From CALDTK01 sp965215115 (GTDB lineage: Bacteria > Bacteroidota > Bacteroidia > Chitinophagales > Saprospiraceae), in contig OZ244050.1 of the NCBI GenBank assembly GCA_965215115.1, positions 186,001 through 250,000 of the forward strand: a stretch of 64,000 nt of DNA. The letters run 5' to 3'. Positions 34,307 to 42,404 of the stretch are shown here, one piece after another. A program made the translations under genes and the position numbers. Each line of letters begins with the position of its first letter. Position 1 is the first letter of the stretch. The notes beneath the pieces are model-generated. The model ran no database searches and was not told the origin of the DNA. It saw only the letters and a list, made by a program, of their open reading frames with translations.

Positions 34307-35203
34307 TCATCCTTCCAGCGCCGCGGCGCCGCCGACGATCTCGGCTAGCTCGGAGGTGATCACCTCCTGGCGAGCCTTGTTGTACTTGATCTTCAGGTCG
34401 CGTAGGATCTCGTCGGCGTTGTCGGTGGCCTTGTCCATCGCCGTCATGCGGGCGCCGTGCTCGCCGGCGGCCACGTCGAGGACGTAGCTGTGGAACGTGG
34501 TCTGGAGGATCGTCGGGACGAGGTGCTCGAGGAGTGCTCCTTTGCTGGGCTCGAAGATGTAGTCGGCGCGGTTGGCGACGGTGCCGCTCTCGGGCTCGAG
34601 CTTCTCGACGGGGAGGAACTGTACGGCCTCCGGGAACTGCATCGCGGCGTTGCGGAAGCGCGAGTAGATCACGTCCGCGCGGTCGATCGAGCCGTCCATC
34701 CAGCCGTCCATCAAGAACTGGCTCACCGGTGCGATGCCCTCGAAGCTGGCGTCGCTGTTGACGGCGATGAACTGCCGAATCTGCGGCACTTGCGGAAAGC
34801 GCTTCCGGAAGAAGTCCGCCCCCTTCTTACCGATGGGAAGGATGCTGAGCCTGCCCTGCGCCAGGGCCGTAGCGTAAGGCTCCCGGCTGAGCAACTCCAG
34901 ACCGAGCTTGCCGATATTGGTGTTGAACGCACCGGCCAGACCCCGGTCCGAGGTCACGACCACGAGCACGGCGTGGTTGACGGGACGCTGGACCCCGAAG
35001 GCGCTCCCGGCCTCGCCGTCGAGATTCGAGAGGATGTTGCGCAGGATGCTACGGAGTTTCGTGGCGTAGGGACGCACCTCCTGGATGGCCTGCTGGGCGC
35101 GCCGCAGCTTCGCCGCCGAGACCATCTTCATCGCCTTCGTGATCTGCTGGGTGTTCTTCACCGAGGAGATCCGATCGCGTACTTCTTTTAGTCCTCCGGC
35201 CAT
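34307..35203 (-). CDS. atpG: ATP synthase gamma subunit
   Basis: The protein has 298 residues. It starts GGLKEVRDRISSVKNTQQITKAMKMVSAAKLRRAQ, the conserved N-terminal helix of the rotor shaft, and ends KYNKARQEVITSELAEIVGGAAAL, the conserved C-terminal helix. It couples proton flow to the alpha/beta hexamer. Last gene of the operon. It is separated from atpA by ~200 bp of repeat-rich DNA. Confidence 0.95.
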   Translation of the reverse strand: MAGGLKEVRDRISSVKNTQQITKAMKMVSAAKLRRAQQAIQEVRPYATKLRSILRNILSNLDGEAGSAFGVQRPVNHAVLVVVTSDRGLAGAFNTNIGKLGLELLSREPYATALAQGRLSILPIGKKGADFFRKRFPQVPQIRQFIAVNSDASFEGIAPVSQFLMDGWMDGSIDRADVIYSRFRNAAMQFPEAVQFLPVEKLEPESGTVANRADYIFEPSKGALLEHLVPTILQTTFHSYVLDVAAGEHGARMTAMDKATDNADEILRDLKIKYNKARQEVITSELAEIVGGAAALEG

Positions 35204-35212
35204 GGGGGTTTA

Positions 35213-35399
35213 AGTTTTCAGTTCTCAGTTTTCAGTTCTCAATCCCCTTCATGATCCACGACTACCGTGTCTGAAGGGTTAGATGGCTTTAGACGGGAAC
35301 TCTAGGTTTTTGGCAATATGCCTGTTTGCTCCTCAAGTGCTGTTTCGCGTCACCCAGGCAGCGCAACTGAGAACTGAGAACTATCAACTGAGAACTCTC
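35213..35399. repeat. Inverted simple-word repeats between atpA and atpG
   Basis: The left side (35213-35245) is a run of CAGTTCTCAGTTTTCAGTTC words. The right side (35368-35398) carries the complementary ACTGAGAACTGAGAAC words. The transcript could fold into a long imperfect stem around ~120 nt of non-coding sequence, inside the ATP synthase operon. Confidence 0.65.
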
Positions 35400-36983
35400 C
35401 TACCTGTACTGCATGCTCATATCCCCCGCCAGCTGCCTGAGGGTGTCGAGGTCGGCCTGCTCGAGTTTGCCCTTGCGGAAGTTCTCGAGCATCTGTGGGT
35501 GTTTTTGCGAAAGCGTCATCCCCAGGTGCTCCTCGAACTCGCGGACCTTGTTGACGGGCACGTCGCGCAGGAGGTTGTTGGTGGCCAGGTAGATGATGGC
35601 GACCTGCTTCTCGACGGCGACCGGGGAGTACTGCGGCTGGATGAGGACCTGGACGTTGCGCTTGCCCTTCTCGAGGACGGACTGCGTGGCCGCGTCGAGG
35701 TCGGAGCCGAACTTGGCGAAGGCCTCGAGCTCGCGGTACTGCGCCTGGTCGAGCTTGAGCGTACCGGACACCTTCTTCATCGACTTGATCTGCGCCGAAC
35801 CGCCGACGCGGCTCACCGACACGCCGACGTTGATGGCCGGGCGCACGCCCGCGTTGAAGAGGTTGGTCTCGAGGAAGATCTGACCGTCGGTAATCGAGAT
35901 CACGTTGGTCGGAATGTAGGCGGACACGTCGCCGGCCTGCGTCTCGATGATCGGCAGGGCCGTGAGTGAGCCGCCACCGCGGACGAGGCCCGCGTCGACG
36001 AGGCTCTGCGGGAGGTCGTTCATCCGCTGGGCGATCTCGTCGTTGTTGATCACCTTGGCGGCGCGCTCGAGCAAGCGGCTGTGGAGGTAGAACACGTCCC
36101 CGGGGTAGGCCTCGCGGCCCGGTGGGCGGCGCAGCAAGAGCGACACCTCACGGTAGGCAACAGCCTGCTTGGAGAGATCGTCGAACACGATGAGCGCCGG
36201 GCGGCCGGTGTCGCGGAAAAACTCCCCGATGGCCGCGCCCGCGAAGGGGGCGTAGAACTGAAGTGGCGCAGGGTCCGAAGCGGACGCGGCAACGATGACG
36301 GTGTAGGCGAGCGCGCCCGACTCCTCGAGACGCTTGGCGACCCCGGCCACCGTGGAGGCCTTCTGGCCCGAGGCAACGTAGATACAGAACACGGGCTCGC
36401 CGCGGTCGTAGAACTCCTTCTGGTTGATGATCGTGTCGATCGCGATGGCCGTCTTGCCGGTCTGGCGGTCGCCGATGATGAGCTCGCGCTGGCCGCGCCC
36501 GATCGGGATCATGGCGTCGATGGCCTTGATGCCGGTCTGCAGGGGCTCGGTGACGGGCTGGCGGAAGATGACCCCGGGGGCCTTGCGCTCGAGGGGCATC
36601 GAGTAGGTGACGCCTTGGATGGGGCCCTTGCCGTCGATCGGGAGGCCGAGCGGGTTGACGACGCGCCCGAGGTAGCCCTCGCCGACGTTGATGGCCGCGA
36701 TGGTGCCGGTGCGCTTGACGATCGACCCCTCGCGGATGTCGTCGGCCGAGCCGAGCAAGACCACGCCGACGTTGTCGGCCTCGAGGTTGAGGACGATCGC
36801 CTGGACGCCGGTGGCGAACTCGACGAGTTCGCCGGCCTGCGCCTCGGTGAGGCCGTAGACGCGGGCGATGCCGTCGCCGACCTGGAGGACCGTGCCGACT
36901 TCTTCGAGTTCGGCCGCCGTGGAGGCACCGGAGAGTTGTTGCTTGAGGATCGCGGAGATCTCGTCTGGTTTGACGCCGACCAT
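35400..36983 (-). CDS. atpA: ATP synthase alpha subunit
   Basis: The protein has 527 residues. The nucleotide-binding P-loop is GDRQTGKTAIAID. The Arg-finger region lies at PAINVGVSVSRVGGSAQ. Family landmarks FATGVQAIVLNLEADNVGVV and YPGDVFYLHSRLLERAAK are present. It is the non-catalytic subunit of F1. It follows atpH by 45 bp. A weak mini-hairpin (35502-35515, T-G pair in the stem) lies near its 3' end. Confidence 0.96.
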   Translation of the reverse strand: MVGVKPDEISAILKQQLSGASTAAELEEVGTVLQVGDGIARVYGLTEAQAGELVEFATGVQAIVLNLEADNVGVVLLGSADDIREGSIVKRTGTIAAINVGEGYLGRVVNPLGLPIDGKGPIQGVTYSMPLERKAPGVIFRQPVTEPLQTGIKAIDAMIPIGRGQRELIIGDRQTGKTAIAIDTIINQKEFYDRGEPVFCIYVASGQKASTVAGVAKRLEESGALAYTVIVAASASDPAPLQFYAPFAGAAIGEFFRDTGRPALIVFDDLSKQAVAYREVSLLLRRPPGREAYPGDVFYLHSRLLERAAKVINNDEIAQRMNDLPQSLVDAGLVRGGGSLTALPIIETQAGDVSAYIPTNVISITDGQIFLETNLFNAGVRPAINVGVSVSRVGGSAQIKSMKKVSGTLKLDQAQYRELEAFAKFGSDLDAATQSVLEKGKRNVQVLIQPQYSPVAVEKQVAIIYLATNNLLRDVPVNKVREFEEHLGMTLSQKHPQMLENFRKGKLEQADLDTLRQLAGDMSMQYR

Positions 36984-37028
36984 GGTGTGGGTTTGACTTT
37001 TGCGCTGCGGGCCTGCGGGAGGCTAGGC

Positions 37029-37592
37029 TCAGCGGATGTTGTTTACGTAAAGGTTGCCCGTGAACTCCTTGCGGAGGGTGGCGAGTTGTGATTTGGCGCT
37101 CGCGTCGTAGAGCCGGTCGCCGACCTCGACGACGAAGCCGCCGATGAGGCTCGGGTCGACCACGCGCTCGAGTTCGATGTGGGTGCTGGCCAGTCCCTGG
37201 ATCGTGAGTTTGGCCTTGATCCGCTCGATGGCCGCGTCGGTCATCGGCGCGGCGCTCGTGATCCTGACGATGCTGATGTCGCGCTCCTCGCGGAACAGCG
37301 CCATGTAGGCGTCGGCGATCTCGGGCAGGGCCTCCTCGCGACCCTTATCGGTCACGATCTTGATGAAGGACCTGGTGATGTGGTGGTAGCCGCCGAAGAG
37401 CCGGTCGAAGACCTTGAGCTTCTTGTCGCCGCTGATGACGGGGCTCGCCATGAGGTTGCGGAGGTCCTCGTTTTTCGAGGACTCGGCCAGGTGGCGCACG
37501 TCGGCGGTGACGGCGTCGATCTCGCCCTGGTCGCGGGCGAGGTCCAGGAGCGACTTCGCGTAGGGCGTCGCGATGCGGGTGGCGGCGCTCAT
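37029..37592 (-). CDS. atpH: ATP synthase delta subunit
   Basis: The protein has 187 residues. The start (ATRIATPYAKSLLDLARDQG) and end (DPSLIGGFVVEVGDRLYDAS) are the two conserved OSCP/delta blocks. It links F1 to the peripheral stalk b subunit. One base separates it from atpF, so translation is probably coupled. Confidence 0.93.
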   Translation of the reverse strand: MSAATRIATPYAKSLLDLARDQGEIDAVTADVRHLAESSKNEDLRNLMASPVISGDKKLKVFDRLFGGYHHITRSFIKIVTDKGREEALPEIADAYMALFREERDISIVRITSAAPMTDAAIERIKAKLTIQGLASTHIELERVVDPSLIGGFVVEVGDRLYDASAKSQLATLRKEFTGNLYVNNIR

Positions 37593-37593
37593 C

Positions 37594-38106
37594 CTAGTTG
37601 AAGTTGATCTCGTCGATGAGGGTGTCGGCGTACCTCGCCTGCGCGCTCGGGTCGGCGAGTTGGTTGCGGATCACCTTTTGCGCCACGTCGATGGCGACCT
37701 GCCCGGCGTGGTTCTTCACGTCGATGATGGCGGCCTGCTTGAGGGCCTCGATGTCGGACTTGGCGTCGGTGAGTAAGCGTGCCCGCAAAACATCCGCCTC
37801 GGCGCGGGCCTCGCGGATGATCTGTTCCTTGGCTTCTTTGGCCTCGCGGAGCATCATGCTACGCTCTTCCTGTTGGGCCTTGAGCGCGAGTTGGTTCTCC
37901 TCGCGGATGCGGGCCATCTCGGCGCGGGCGCGCTCGGCCTCGGCGAGGGCGTTCCCGATGGAGGTCTCGCGCTCGCGCAGGGCGTTGGCGATGGGCCGGA
38001 AGGTGAAGCGCCCGAGGACGAGCCAGGTGAGGAGGAAGACGACGAGTGCCCAGAATACCATCCCGATAGTCGGAGCGATCAGTGGGTTAGCGGCGAGCAG
38101 GATCAT
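37594..38106 (-). CDS. atpF: ATP synthase b subunit
   Basis: The protein has 170 residues. A single N-terminal membrane helix (TIGMVFWALVVFLLTWLVLG) is followed by a long amphipathic helix (ALAEAERARAEMARIREENQ ... EAKEAKEQIIREARAEAD), the peripheral stalk. The family motif RPIANALRERE is present. It is preceded by an unusually long 248-bp gap to atpE. Confidence 0.93.
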   Translation of the reverse strand: MILLAANPLIAPTIGMVFWALVVFLLTWLVLGRFTFRPIANALRERETSIGNALAEAERARAEMARIREENQLALKAQQEERSMMLREAKEAKEQIIREARAEADVLRARLLTDAKSDIEALKQAAIIDVKNHAGQVAIDVAQKVIRNQLADPSAQARYADTLIDEINFN

Positions 38107-38221
38107 GGGAGAGTGAATGGGAGCCTGGGGTAGGCCTCGGTGTTGGTAGGATTGACGACCGGAAAGGCTCCGGCTACGTCGACCGGGAGTAGGTTTAGGT
38201 GACGAACCTGGTTAGGGTTTG

Positions 38222-38235
38222 GGCTTTCGCCAAAA
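38222..38235 (-). repeat. GNRA mini-hairpin motif (atpE-atpF gap)
   Basis: TTTT-GGC-GAAA-GCC on the minus strand, i.e. in the sense of the operon transcript, about 120 nt upstream of atpF. Confidence 0.75.
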
Positions 38236-38284
38236 CTTGCCCCGGGGCTTGCGACGCCCCCGCCGCGGCGGTTAGGTTTACTAA

Positions 38285-38325
38285 AAGCACCGGGCTGCGG
38301 CCAATCGCCTCGTCACCCGGTGCTT
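38285..38325 (-). promoter_or_regulatory. Stem-loop between atpE and atpF
   Basis: AAGCACCGGG and CCCGGTGCTT form a perfect 10-bp stem around 21 nt. There is no clean T-tract, so it is more likely an RNA-processing or stability element than a full terminator. Its place after atpE suits the need for many more c subunits than b subunits. Confidence 0.65.
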
Positions 38326-38334
38326 AGGTGGTTG

Positions 38335-38352
38335 TTTTCCCGAAAGGGGAAA
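38335..38352 (+). repeat. GNRA mini-hairpin with CCC/GGG stem
   Basis: TTTT-CCC-GAAA-GGG followed by GAAAA, so the stem can extend to TTTTCCC/GGGAAAA. It lies 2 bp beyond the atpE stop codon. Confidence 0.75.
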
Positions 38353-38354
38353 AC

Positions 38355-38570
38355 TTAGGCAACCGATTCGCGGATCAGCGCGACGACGATGGCGAACAGA
38401 GCGGCACCCTCGACGAAGGCGGCAGCGATGATCATGGTCGTACGAATGTCCCCGGAGGCTTCCGGTTGACGGGCGATGGCTTCGGTGGCTTTGCCACCGA
38501 TTTGTCCGATGCCAATGCCTGCGCCGATAACGGCGAGTCCGGCTCCGATTGCTGCAAGTCCTGCTCCCAT
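38355..38570 (-). CDS. atpE: ATP synthase c subunit
   Basis: The protein has 71 residues, two helices. The first has the GAGLAVIGAGIGIGQIGGKA Gly pattern. The polar loop is ARQPE, and the second helix holds the ion-binding Glu in AAAFVEGAALFAIVVAL. The residue after Glu is Gly, not the Ser of sodium-binding rings, so proton coupling is likely although a Gln is present in helix 1. I chose the ATG at 38570; the longer upstream reading is not conserved in character. Confidence 0.95.
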   Translation of the reverse strand: MGAGLAAIGAGLAVIGAGIGIGQIGGKATEAIARQPEASGDIRTTMIIAAAFVEGAALFAIVVALIRESVA

Positions 38571-38613
38571 GGTGAGATGGATTGAAAAAAGTGAAAATGA
38601 ATCTTTCGAGCGA

Positions 38614-39927
38614 CTAGGCCGGAATGTGGGCGGCGACGTCCCCATCCAGCTCGTGCTCGTGTTCTGTATGGTGGTGCTCCTCGACGGCGGCCCCGATGTA
38701 GAGTGCGCTGAGGAGCGTGAAGATGAATGCCTGGAGGAAGGCCACGAAGATTTCGAGTAGGTTCATCACGAAGACGAACGGTACGGCGAGGGCCGCGCCC
38801 GTGATTGAGCCCCCGACGCTGGCGCCGTTGTCACCGAACAAAAAGATCAGCCCGATGAGGCTCAAAATGATGATGTGTCCGGCGGTGATGTTGGCGAACA
38901 GACGGATCATGAGCGTGAACGGCTTGATGAAGATCCCGAGGAACTCAATCGCCGCCATGACGGGCTTAAGGAGGACCGGGACTCCGGGCATCCAGAAGAT
39001 GTGGCCCCAGTAAGCCCGGTTGCCGCTCAGGTTGACGACGATAAATGTGACGAGGGCGAGGGCCAGCGTCAGGCCGATGTTGCCGGTCACATTGGCGCCG
39101 AAGGGTGCGACGGGGATGAGGCCGAACAGGTTGACGATCAGGATGAAGAAGAACAGCGTCGCCAGGTACGGGAAGTACTTCTCGTACTTCGGGCCGATCA
39201 TCTCCTTGGCGATGTCGTCGCGGACGAACAGGATGATGGGCTCGAAGAAGCTCTGGAGGCCGCTCGGAGCCCTACCGACGTTCTTCCGGTAGCCGGCGGC
39301 CACGGTCATGAAGATCAGGGCGAAGACGATCATCGCGAGGATCATCGTAAAGACGTTCTTCGTAATCGAAAAGTCGATAAAGCTGTCGCGATCCAGTAAG
39401 GTCGCCGCACTCTCGACCGCGAAGGCCTGTCCGTCGGCGTGCGCCATCAAAGACTCGCCGTTGCTACTCATCACAACGGAGTCCAGTCGACTTACGGACT
39501 GCCGGGCCTGCGGGTCGCTGAGGCGACGCAACACACCGTGGTCCAGGAAGTAGCCGCTGATGATCCGGTTGGCGCTGTGCTCGCCGTCCTGCGCGTGGCT
39601 CGGGTCAACGTCGTGACCATGATCATGGCCACCGGCGTGACCGGGCTCATCGTGTACACCCGCGCCGGTGTGCGGCTCGTGCTCCGCGCCGTGGCCCGCG
39701 TAGAAGTTACTCGACCAACCCGTGAAGAAGCCGTCGGCTTTAGACCAGGCGATGATCGGCAACGGGATGTGGATGTCGCCCCAGAAGTGGAACTCGTTCG
39801 CGTCGGAGATGTGGTGCATCACCTGCTCCGCGTAGTCGACATCCTCCCCGTCGCCGGCGGCACGGGCGGTGGTCGGGAGGAGGGCCGTACTCAGTGCCGT
39901 GAGGGCGGCGAGCAAGAGGGATCGCAT
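38614..39927 (-). CDS. atpB: ATP synthase a subunit with His-rich periplasmic insert
   Basis: The protein has 437 residues from the ATG at 39927. The N-terminus has a signal-like segment (SLLLAALTALSTALLPTTARA) typical of Bacteroidota a subunits. The stator Arg is in TLMIRLFANITAGHI, and the last helices include NLLEIFVAFLQAFIFTLLSA. A periplasmic insert of ~60 residues is very rich in His, Asp and Gly (GHAGGHDHGHDVDPSHAQDG), and the cytoplasmic tail has EEHHHTEHEHE. These could bind metal, and are longer than I expect for the family. Confidence 0.93.
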   Translation of the reverse strand: MRSLLLAALTALSTALLPTTARAAGDGEDVDYAEQVMHHISDANEFHFWGDIHIPLPIIAWSKADGFFTGWSSNFYAGHGAEHEPHTGAGVHDEPGHAGGHDHGHDVDPSHAQDGEHSANRIISGYFLDHGVLRRLSDPQARQSVSRLDSVVMSSNGESLMAHADGQAFAVESAATLLDRDSFIDFSITKNVFTMILAMIVFALIFMTVAAGYRKNVGRAPSGLQSFFEPIILFVRDDIAKEMIGPKYEKYFPYLATLFFFILIVNLFGLIPVAPFGANVTGNIGLTLALALVTFIVVNLSGNRAYWGHIFWMPGVPVLLKPVMAAIEFLGIFIKPFTLMIRLFANITAGHIIILSLIGLIFLFGDNGASVGGSITGAALAVPFVFVMNLLEIFVAFLQAFIFTLLSALYIGAAVEEHHHTEHEHELDGDVAAHIPA

Positions 39928-39959
39928 ACCGTAGTTCCAGGGGCTTTTCAAATCGGCGG

Positions 39960-39967
39960 CAAAAGTA
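39960..39967 (-). promoter_or_regulatory. -7 promoter box for the ATP synthase operon
   Basis: The minus strand reads TACTTTTG, a perfect TAnnTTTG, 33 bp upstream of the atpB start. It is the only good promoter element in the gap to the next gene. No strong -33 box is visible. Confidence 0.45.
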
Positions 39968-40018
39968 AGACGGATTTCATCGGCGACCTAGCCTCTATCT
40001 CAGGACAGGTACGCAAGG

Positions 40019-40611
40019 TCAAATCCCATGGCCGAGGGGGGCCTCGGCCGCGCCGCTCTCGCGCGAGCGGACCTCGACGCGCGGCCAGTCCTGTGCGACG
40101 AGGACGTAGTCTCGCAAGGAGCCGAGCGCGGCGTAGTAGTCGTACTTGTCGCCCGTGTCGTAGCCCTCGCTCTTCGGCGACAGCACCTCGACGACGACGA
40201 TCGGGTTTGCGACCGCCGTCGAGATCCTGCTGTCGTAGGTCGGGCGTCCGCAGACGACAGCGACATCGGGGTAGACGTAGCGATCTTCGGATGTGATCAT
40301 GAGCTGGAGGTCGCTGGAGTACACGCCGCACCGCCTCTGCTGCCCATTGCCGTTGCCGGGACGAGCGTCGCTGGCGCGAGCTGGCGTACCGAAAGCAAAC
40401 ACAACATTACCGGCGATGAGTGCGTGCGGCCCAGTTCCTCAACTCACCAGCGGGGCCCCGGCTACGCCACCCCGTTGGTTCGTGGCACGGACGCCCACGA
40501 GCTTGCCCTGGTGACATTCGTAGCGCTCGCCGGTGATCTCCTCGATCAGTTGCCACTCCTACAGGGAGTAGCGTCGGTGCGGGGCGCGGTAGCGAGGGTG
40601 GGGGTTGGCAT
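40019..40611 (-). pseudogene. Degraded Uma2 family gene
   Basis: An ATG at 40611 starts a short frame. Family pieces then appear in several frames: WQLIEEITGERYECHQGKLV, an in-frame stop, HALIAGNVVFAFGT, and the longest piece VYSSDLQLMITSEDRYVYPD ... NPIVVVEVLSPKSEGYDTGD (40019-40402). The C-terminal part of the family is missing. With several breaks this is a true pseudogene rather than one base error. The intact relative is at 25671-26369. Confidence 0.7.
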
Positions 40612-40659
40612 GAGGTGAAGATACGGTAGCGCGGCGGCCGTGGGCCACGACACTTCCAG

Positions 40660-40734
40660 TCGGGAGGAGAGGATTTGAACTTCCGACCTAGTCGTCCCGA
40701 GAGATGCACACTAAGCGGACTGCGCTACACCCCG
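40660..40734 (-). tRNA. tRNA-Pro-like sequence (CGG), possibly degenerate
   Basis: The minus strand starts CGGGGTGTAGCGCAG, has CTCGGGACG in the anticodon region, GGTCGGAAGTTCAAATCC in the T-arm and ends CTCCCGA, the layout of tRNA-Pro(CGG). However, the acceptor stem has one mismatch, the D-loop lacks the usual GG, the anticodon stem pairs poorly and no CCA follows. It may be a decayed or very divergent tRNA, or carry base errors. Confidence 0.5.
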
Positions 40735-40944
40735 AAGTGGGATGCCAGATTTAGGCACGCGAAAAAGTTTCGGAAACGCCAGAGCACGAGAGACTGTGCC
40801 CGCGATACGATCTGGTTTTTTCTGAGTGTCGCCCCAGGGCTCTACGAACATTCCGCCCTCCGACGGTCTTCCTCCACTCGCGGCGAGGGCTACGATGCAG
40901 TCAGCCCAGCCGCATTCACGCACGGTAACCAAAACCTACGACCA

Positions 40945-41439
40945 ATGAGTAAGATGAAAACCCTCGAGGACCTCTTCGAGCACCAACTTAAGGACCTCTA
41001 CAGCGCCGAGACCCAGTCCATCGCCGCGATGCCGAAAATGGTGCAGGCCGCCAGCAATGCGCAACTCAAGCAGGCCTTCGAGTCGCACCTCGCCGAGACC
41101 AAGACCCAGGTCGAGCGCCTGGAGAAGATCGGCAAGCAGCTCGGGATCAGCCTCACGGGCGAAACCTGCGAGGCCATGAAGGGCCTCCTCAAGGAAGCCA
41201 AGGGCATGATCGAGGAAGAGGCCACCCCCGCCGTCAAGGACGCCGGCCTCATCGCCGAGGCGCAGCGCGTCGAGCACTACGAGATCAGCGGCTACGGCAC
41301 CGCACACCGCTACGCCCAGCAACTCGGTCACACCGAAGTCGCCGATCTGCTCGCCCAAACCCTCGAGGAGGAGAAAGACTCCGACGAGCGCCTCAACGAC
41401 CTGGCGATCGAAACGATCAACAAGAAGGCCGAAGCCTGA
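40945..41439 (+). CDS. Ferritin-like DUF892 (YciE/YciF) protein
   Basis: The protein has 164 residues. It begins MKTLEDLFEHQLKDLYSAETQSIAAMPKM, the family start, with the ferritin-like metal ligands in the DLYSAE and QRVEHYEISGYG helices. All-helical and cytoplasmic, and related proteins are stress-induced. Its close 3' hairpin marks it as a single-gene transcript. The upstream region overlaps the tRNA-like sequence by none; they are on opposite strands. Confidence 0.88.
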   Translation: MSKMKTLEDLFEHQLKDLYSAETQSIAAMPKMVQAASNAQLKQAFESHLAETKTQVERLEKIGKQLGISLTGETCEAMKGLLKEAKGMIEEEATPAVKDAGLIAEAQRVEHYEISGYGTAHRYAQQLGHTEVADLLAQTLEEEKDSDERLNDLAIETINKKAEA

Positions 41440-41463
41440 GGCTAAGCCTCGTCACTCTTCGGA

Positions 41464-41494
41464 AGAGCCGGGGGCACGGGGTGCCCTCGGCTCT
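41464..41494 (+). terminator. Rho-independent terminator of the DUF892 gene
   Basis: AGAGCCGGGGGCAC and GTGCCCTCGGCTCT form a 14-bp stem with one mismatch around GGG, followed by TTTGTGTT. It begins 25 bp after the stop codon. Confidence 0.85.
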
Positions 41495-41531
41495 TTGTGT
41501 TGGGGCGGGCGGACTTGGTACACCAGATTTG

Positions 41532-42212
41532 TTAAGTGACCCTACAGTCTTCCTCCATCACCTCCAACACCCCGAACCGGCAAAACAACTCTTCCGAATA
41601 CCACCCCTGCTGCCGCGTCAACTTCACCACCTCCTTATGATAAGGACTCCGATACGCGTACGCCTCCATCGCCCGCCCGCTCGTCCACAGGCTCACCGTC
41701 GCCTGCTGAATCACGGGTAGCTCTCCGACGCCGACCGAGAAGACGCGCTCCGAGAAGTCCATCGCGCTCTCGGACACGCGGGCTACGCGGCGCCAGAAGG
41801 CCGGTAGGTGTCGGAGTTTGATGCGGGCACGGGTCAAGACGACCGTGGGTTTGTCGCGATCGTAGGTGCCGCTCGTGCGAAACGGCTCTACCCCGTCCCA
41901 CTCGCCGTGGCTCTGCAAGGGACGCAACAAGAGCGTTTTGGCGAAAGCCGCATGACTGGCGTACGCGCGCCACAGCGGGGAGTCGAGGGCGGCTTTCGCC
42001 AAAACCTCATCCGGGAAGGCCGCCAGGAGCGCGTACCCACCCCAGTTGGGCCACAACCCGAAGCCGTTGTCGCCACCCGAGCCAAGGAGCTTGAGCCACT
42101 CCATGCCGTCGGGCTCGCCGTAGCGCCCCACCCCGAGGCCCATGTTGCGAAACGCGAACCACTTGTCGCGCAGACGCGGGAGTTCGAAGTAAGAGAAGAG
42201 GACGGTTTGCAA
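41532..42212 (-). CDS. Spheroidene monooxygenase-like (CrtA-type) protein
   Basis: The protein has about 226 residues. Landmarks of the CrtA family are MEWLKLLGSGGDNGFGLWPN, GGYALLAAFPDE, LQSHGEWDGVEPF, VVLTRARIKLRHLPAFW and QQATVSLWTSGRAMEAYAYR. CrtA-type enzymes add keto groups to carotenoids. The start is uncertain: the best in-frame codon is TTG at 42212, with none better upstream before repeat-like sequence. Two mini-hairpins in opposite orientation lie 41 bp apart inside it (41936-41949 and 41991-42004). Confidence 0.75.
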   Translation of the reverse strand: MQTVLFSYFELPRLRDKWFAFRNMGLGVGRYGEPDGMEWLKLLGSGGDNGFGLWPNWGGYALLAAFPDEVLAKAALDSPLWRAYASHAAFAKTLLLRPLQSHGEWDGVEPFRTSGTYDRDKPTVVLTRARIKLRHLPAFWRRVARVSESAMDFSERVFSVGVGELPVIQQATVSLWTSGRAMEAYAYRSPYHKEVVKLTRQQGWYSEELFCRFGVLEVMEEDCRVT

Positions 42213-42324
42213 AAGTTGAGAGATGAGGGTGGAGAGTTGAGAGACGCCTGCGGGCCGAGCGTAACGCCTGGGGGGCGTGGGTGTTGGAGCATCGTCACAG
42301 CCCGGAGTCCGCTTTGGAACTTCG

Positions 42325-42347
42325 TCCAACACGCAAAAAACGTTGGA
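42325..42347. promoter_or_regulatory. Possible operator upstream of the tetR gene
   Basis: TCCAAC and GTTGGA form a dyad with an A-rich centre. A second GTTGGAAAC-like half-site overlaps. It sits ~45 bp upstream of the -7 box of the TetR gene and could serve autoregulation. Confidence 0.35.
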
Positions 42348-42388
42348 AACTTTCGCAACACCTCTAGTTTCCGTGGTGTTAGTGTCCG

Positions 42389-42396
42389 TACTTTTG
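42389..42396 (+). promoter_or_regulatory. -7 promoter box of the efflux operon
   Basis: TACTTTTG is a perfect TAnnTTTG, 9 bp before the tetR ATG. A TTTC at 42368-42371 is at roughly -33 distance. Confidence 0.45.
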
Positions 42397-42404
42397 CCCC
42401 CCGA

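Noticed and set aside
40660..40734. Treating the tRNA-like sequence as the attachment site of an integrated element
   Set aside because: No flanking direct repeat or adjacent integrase is present; the recombinase at 15 kb is too far away.
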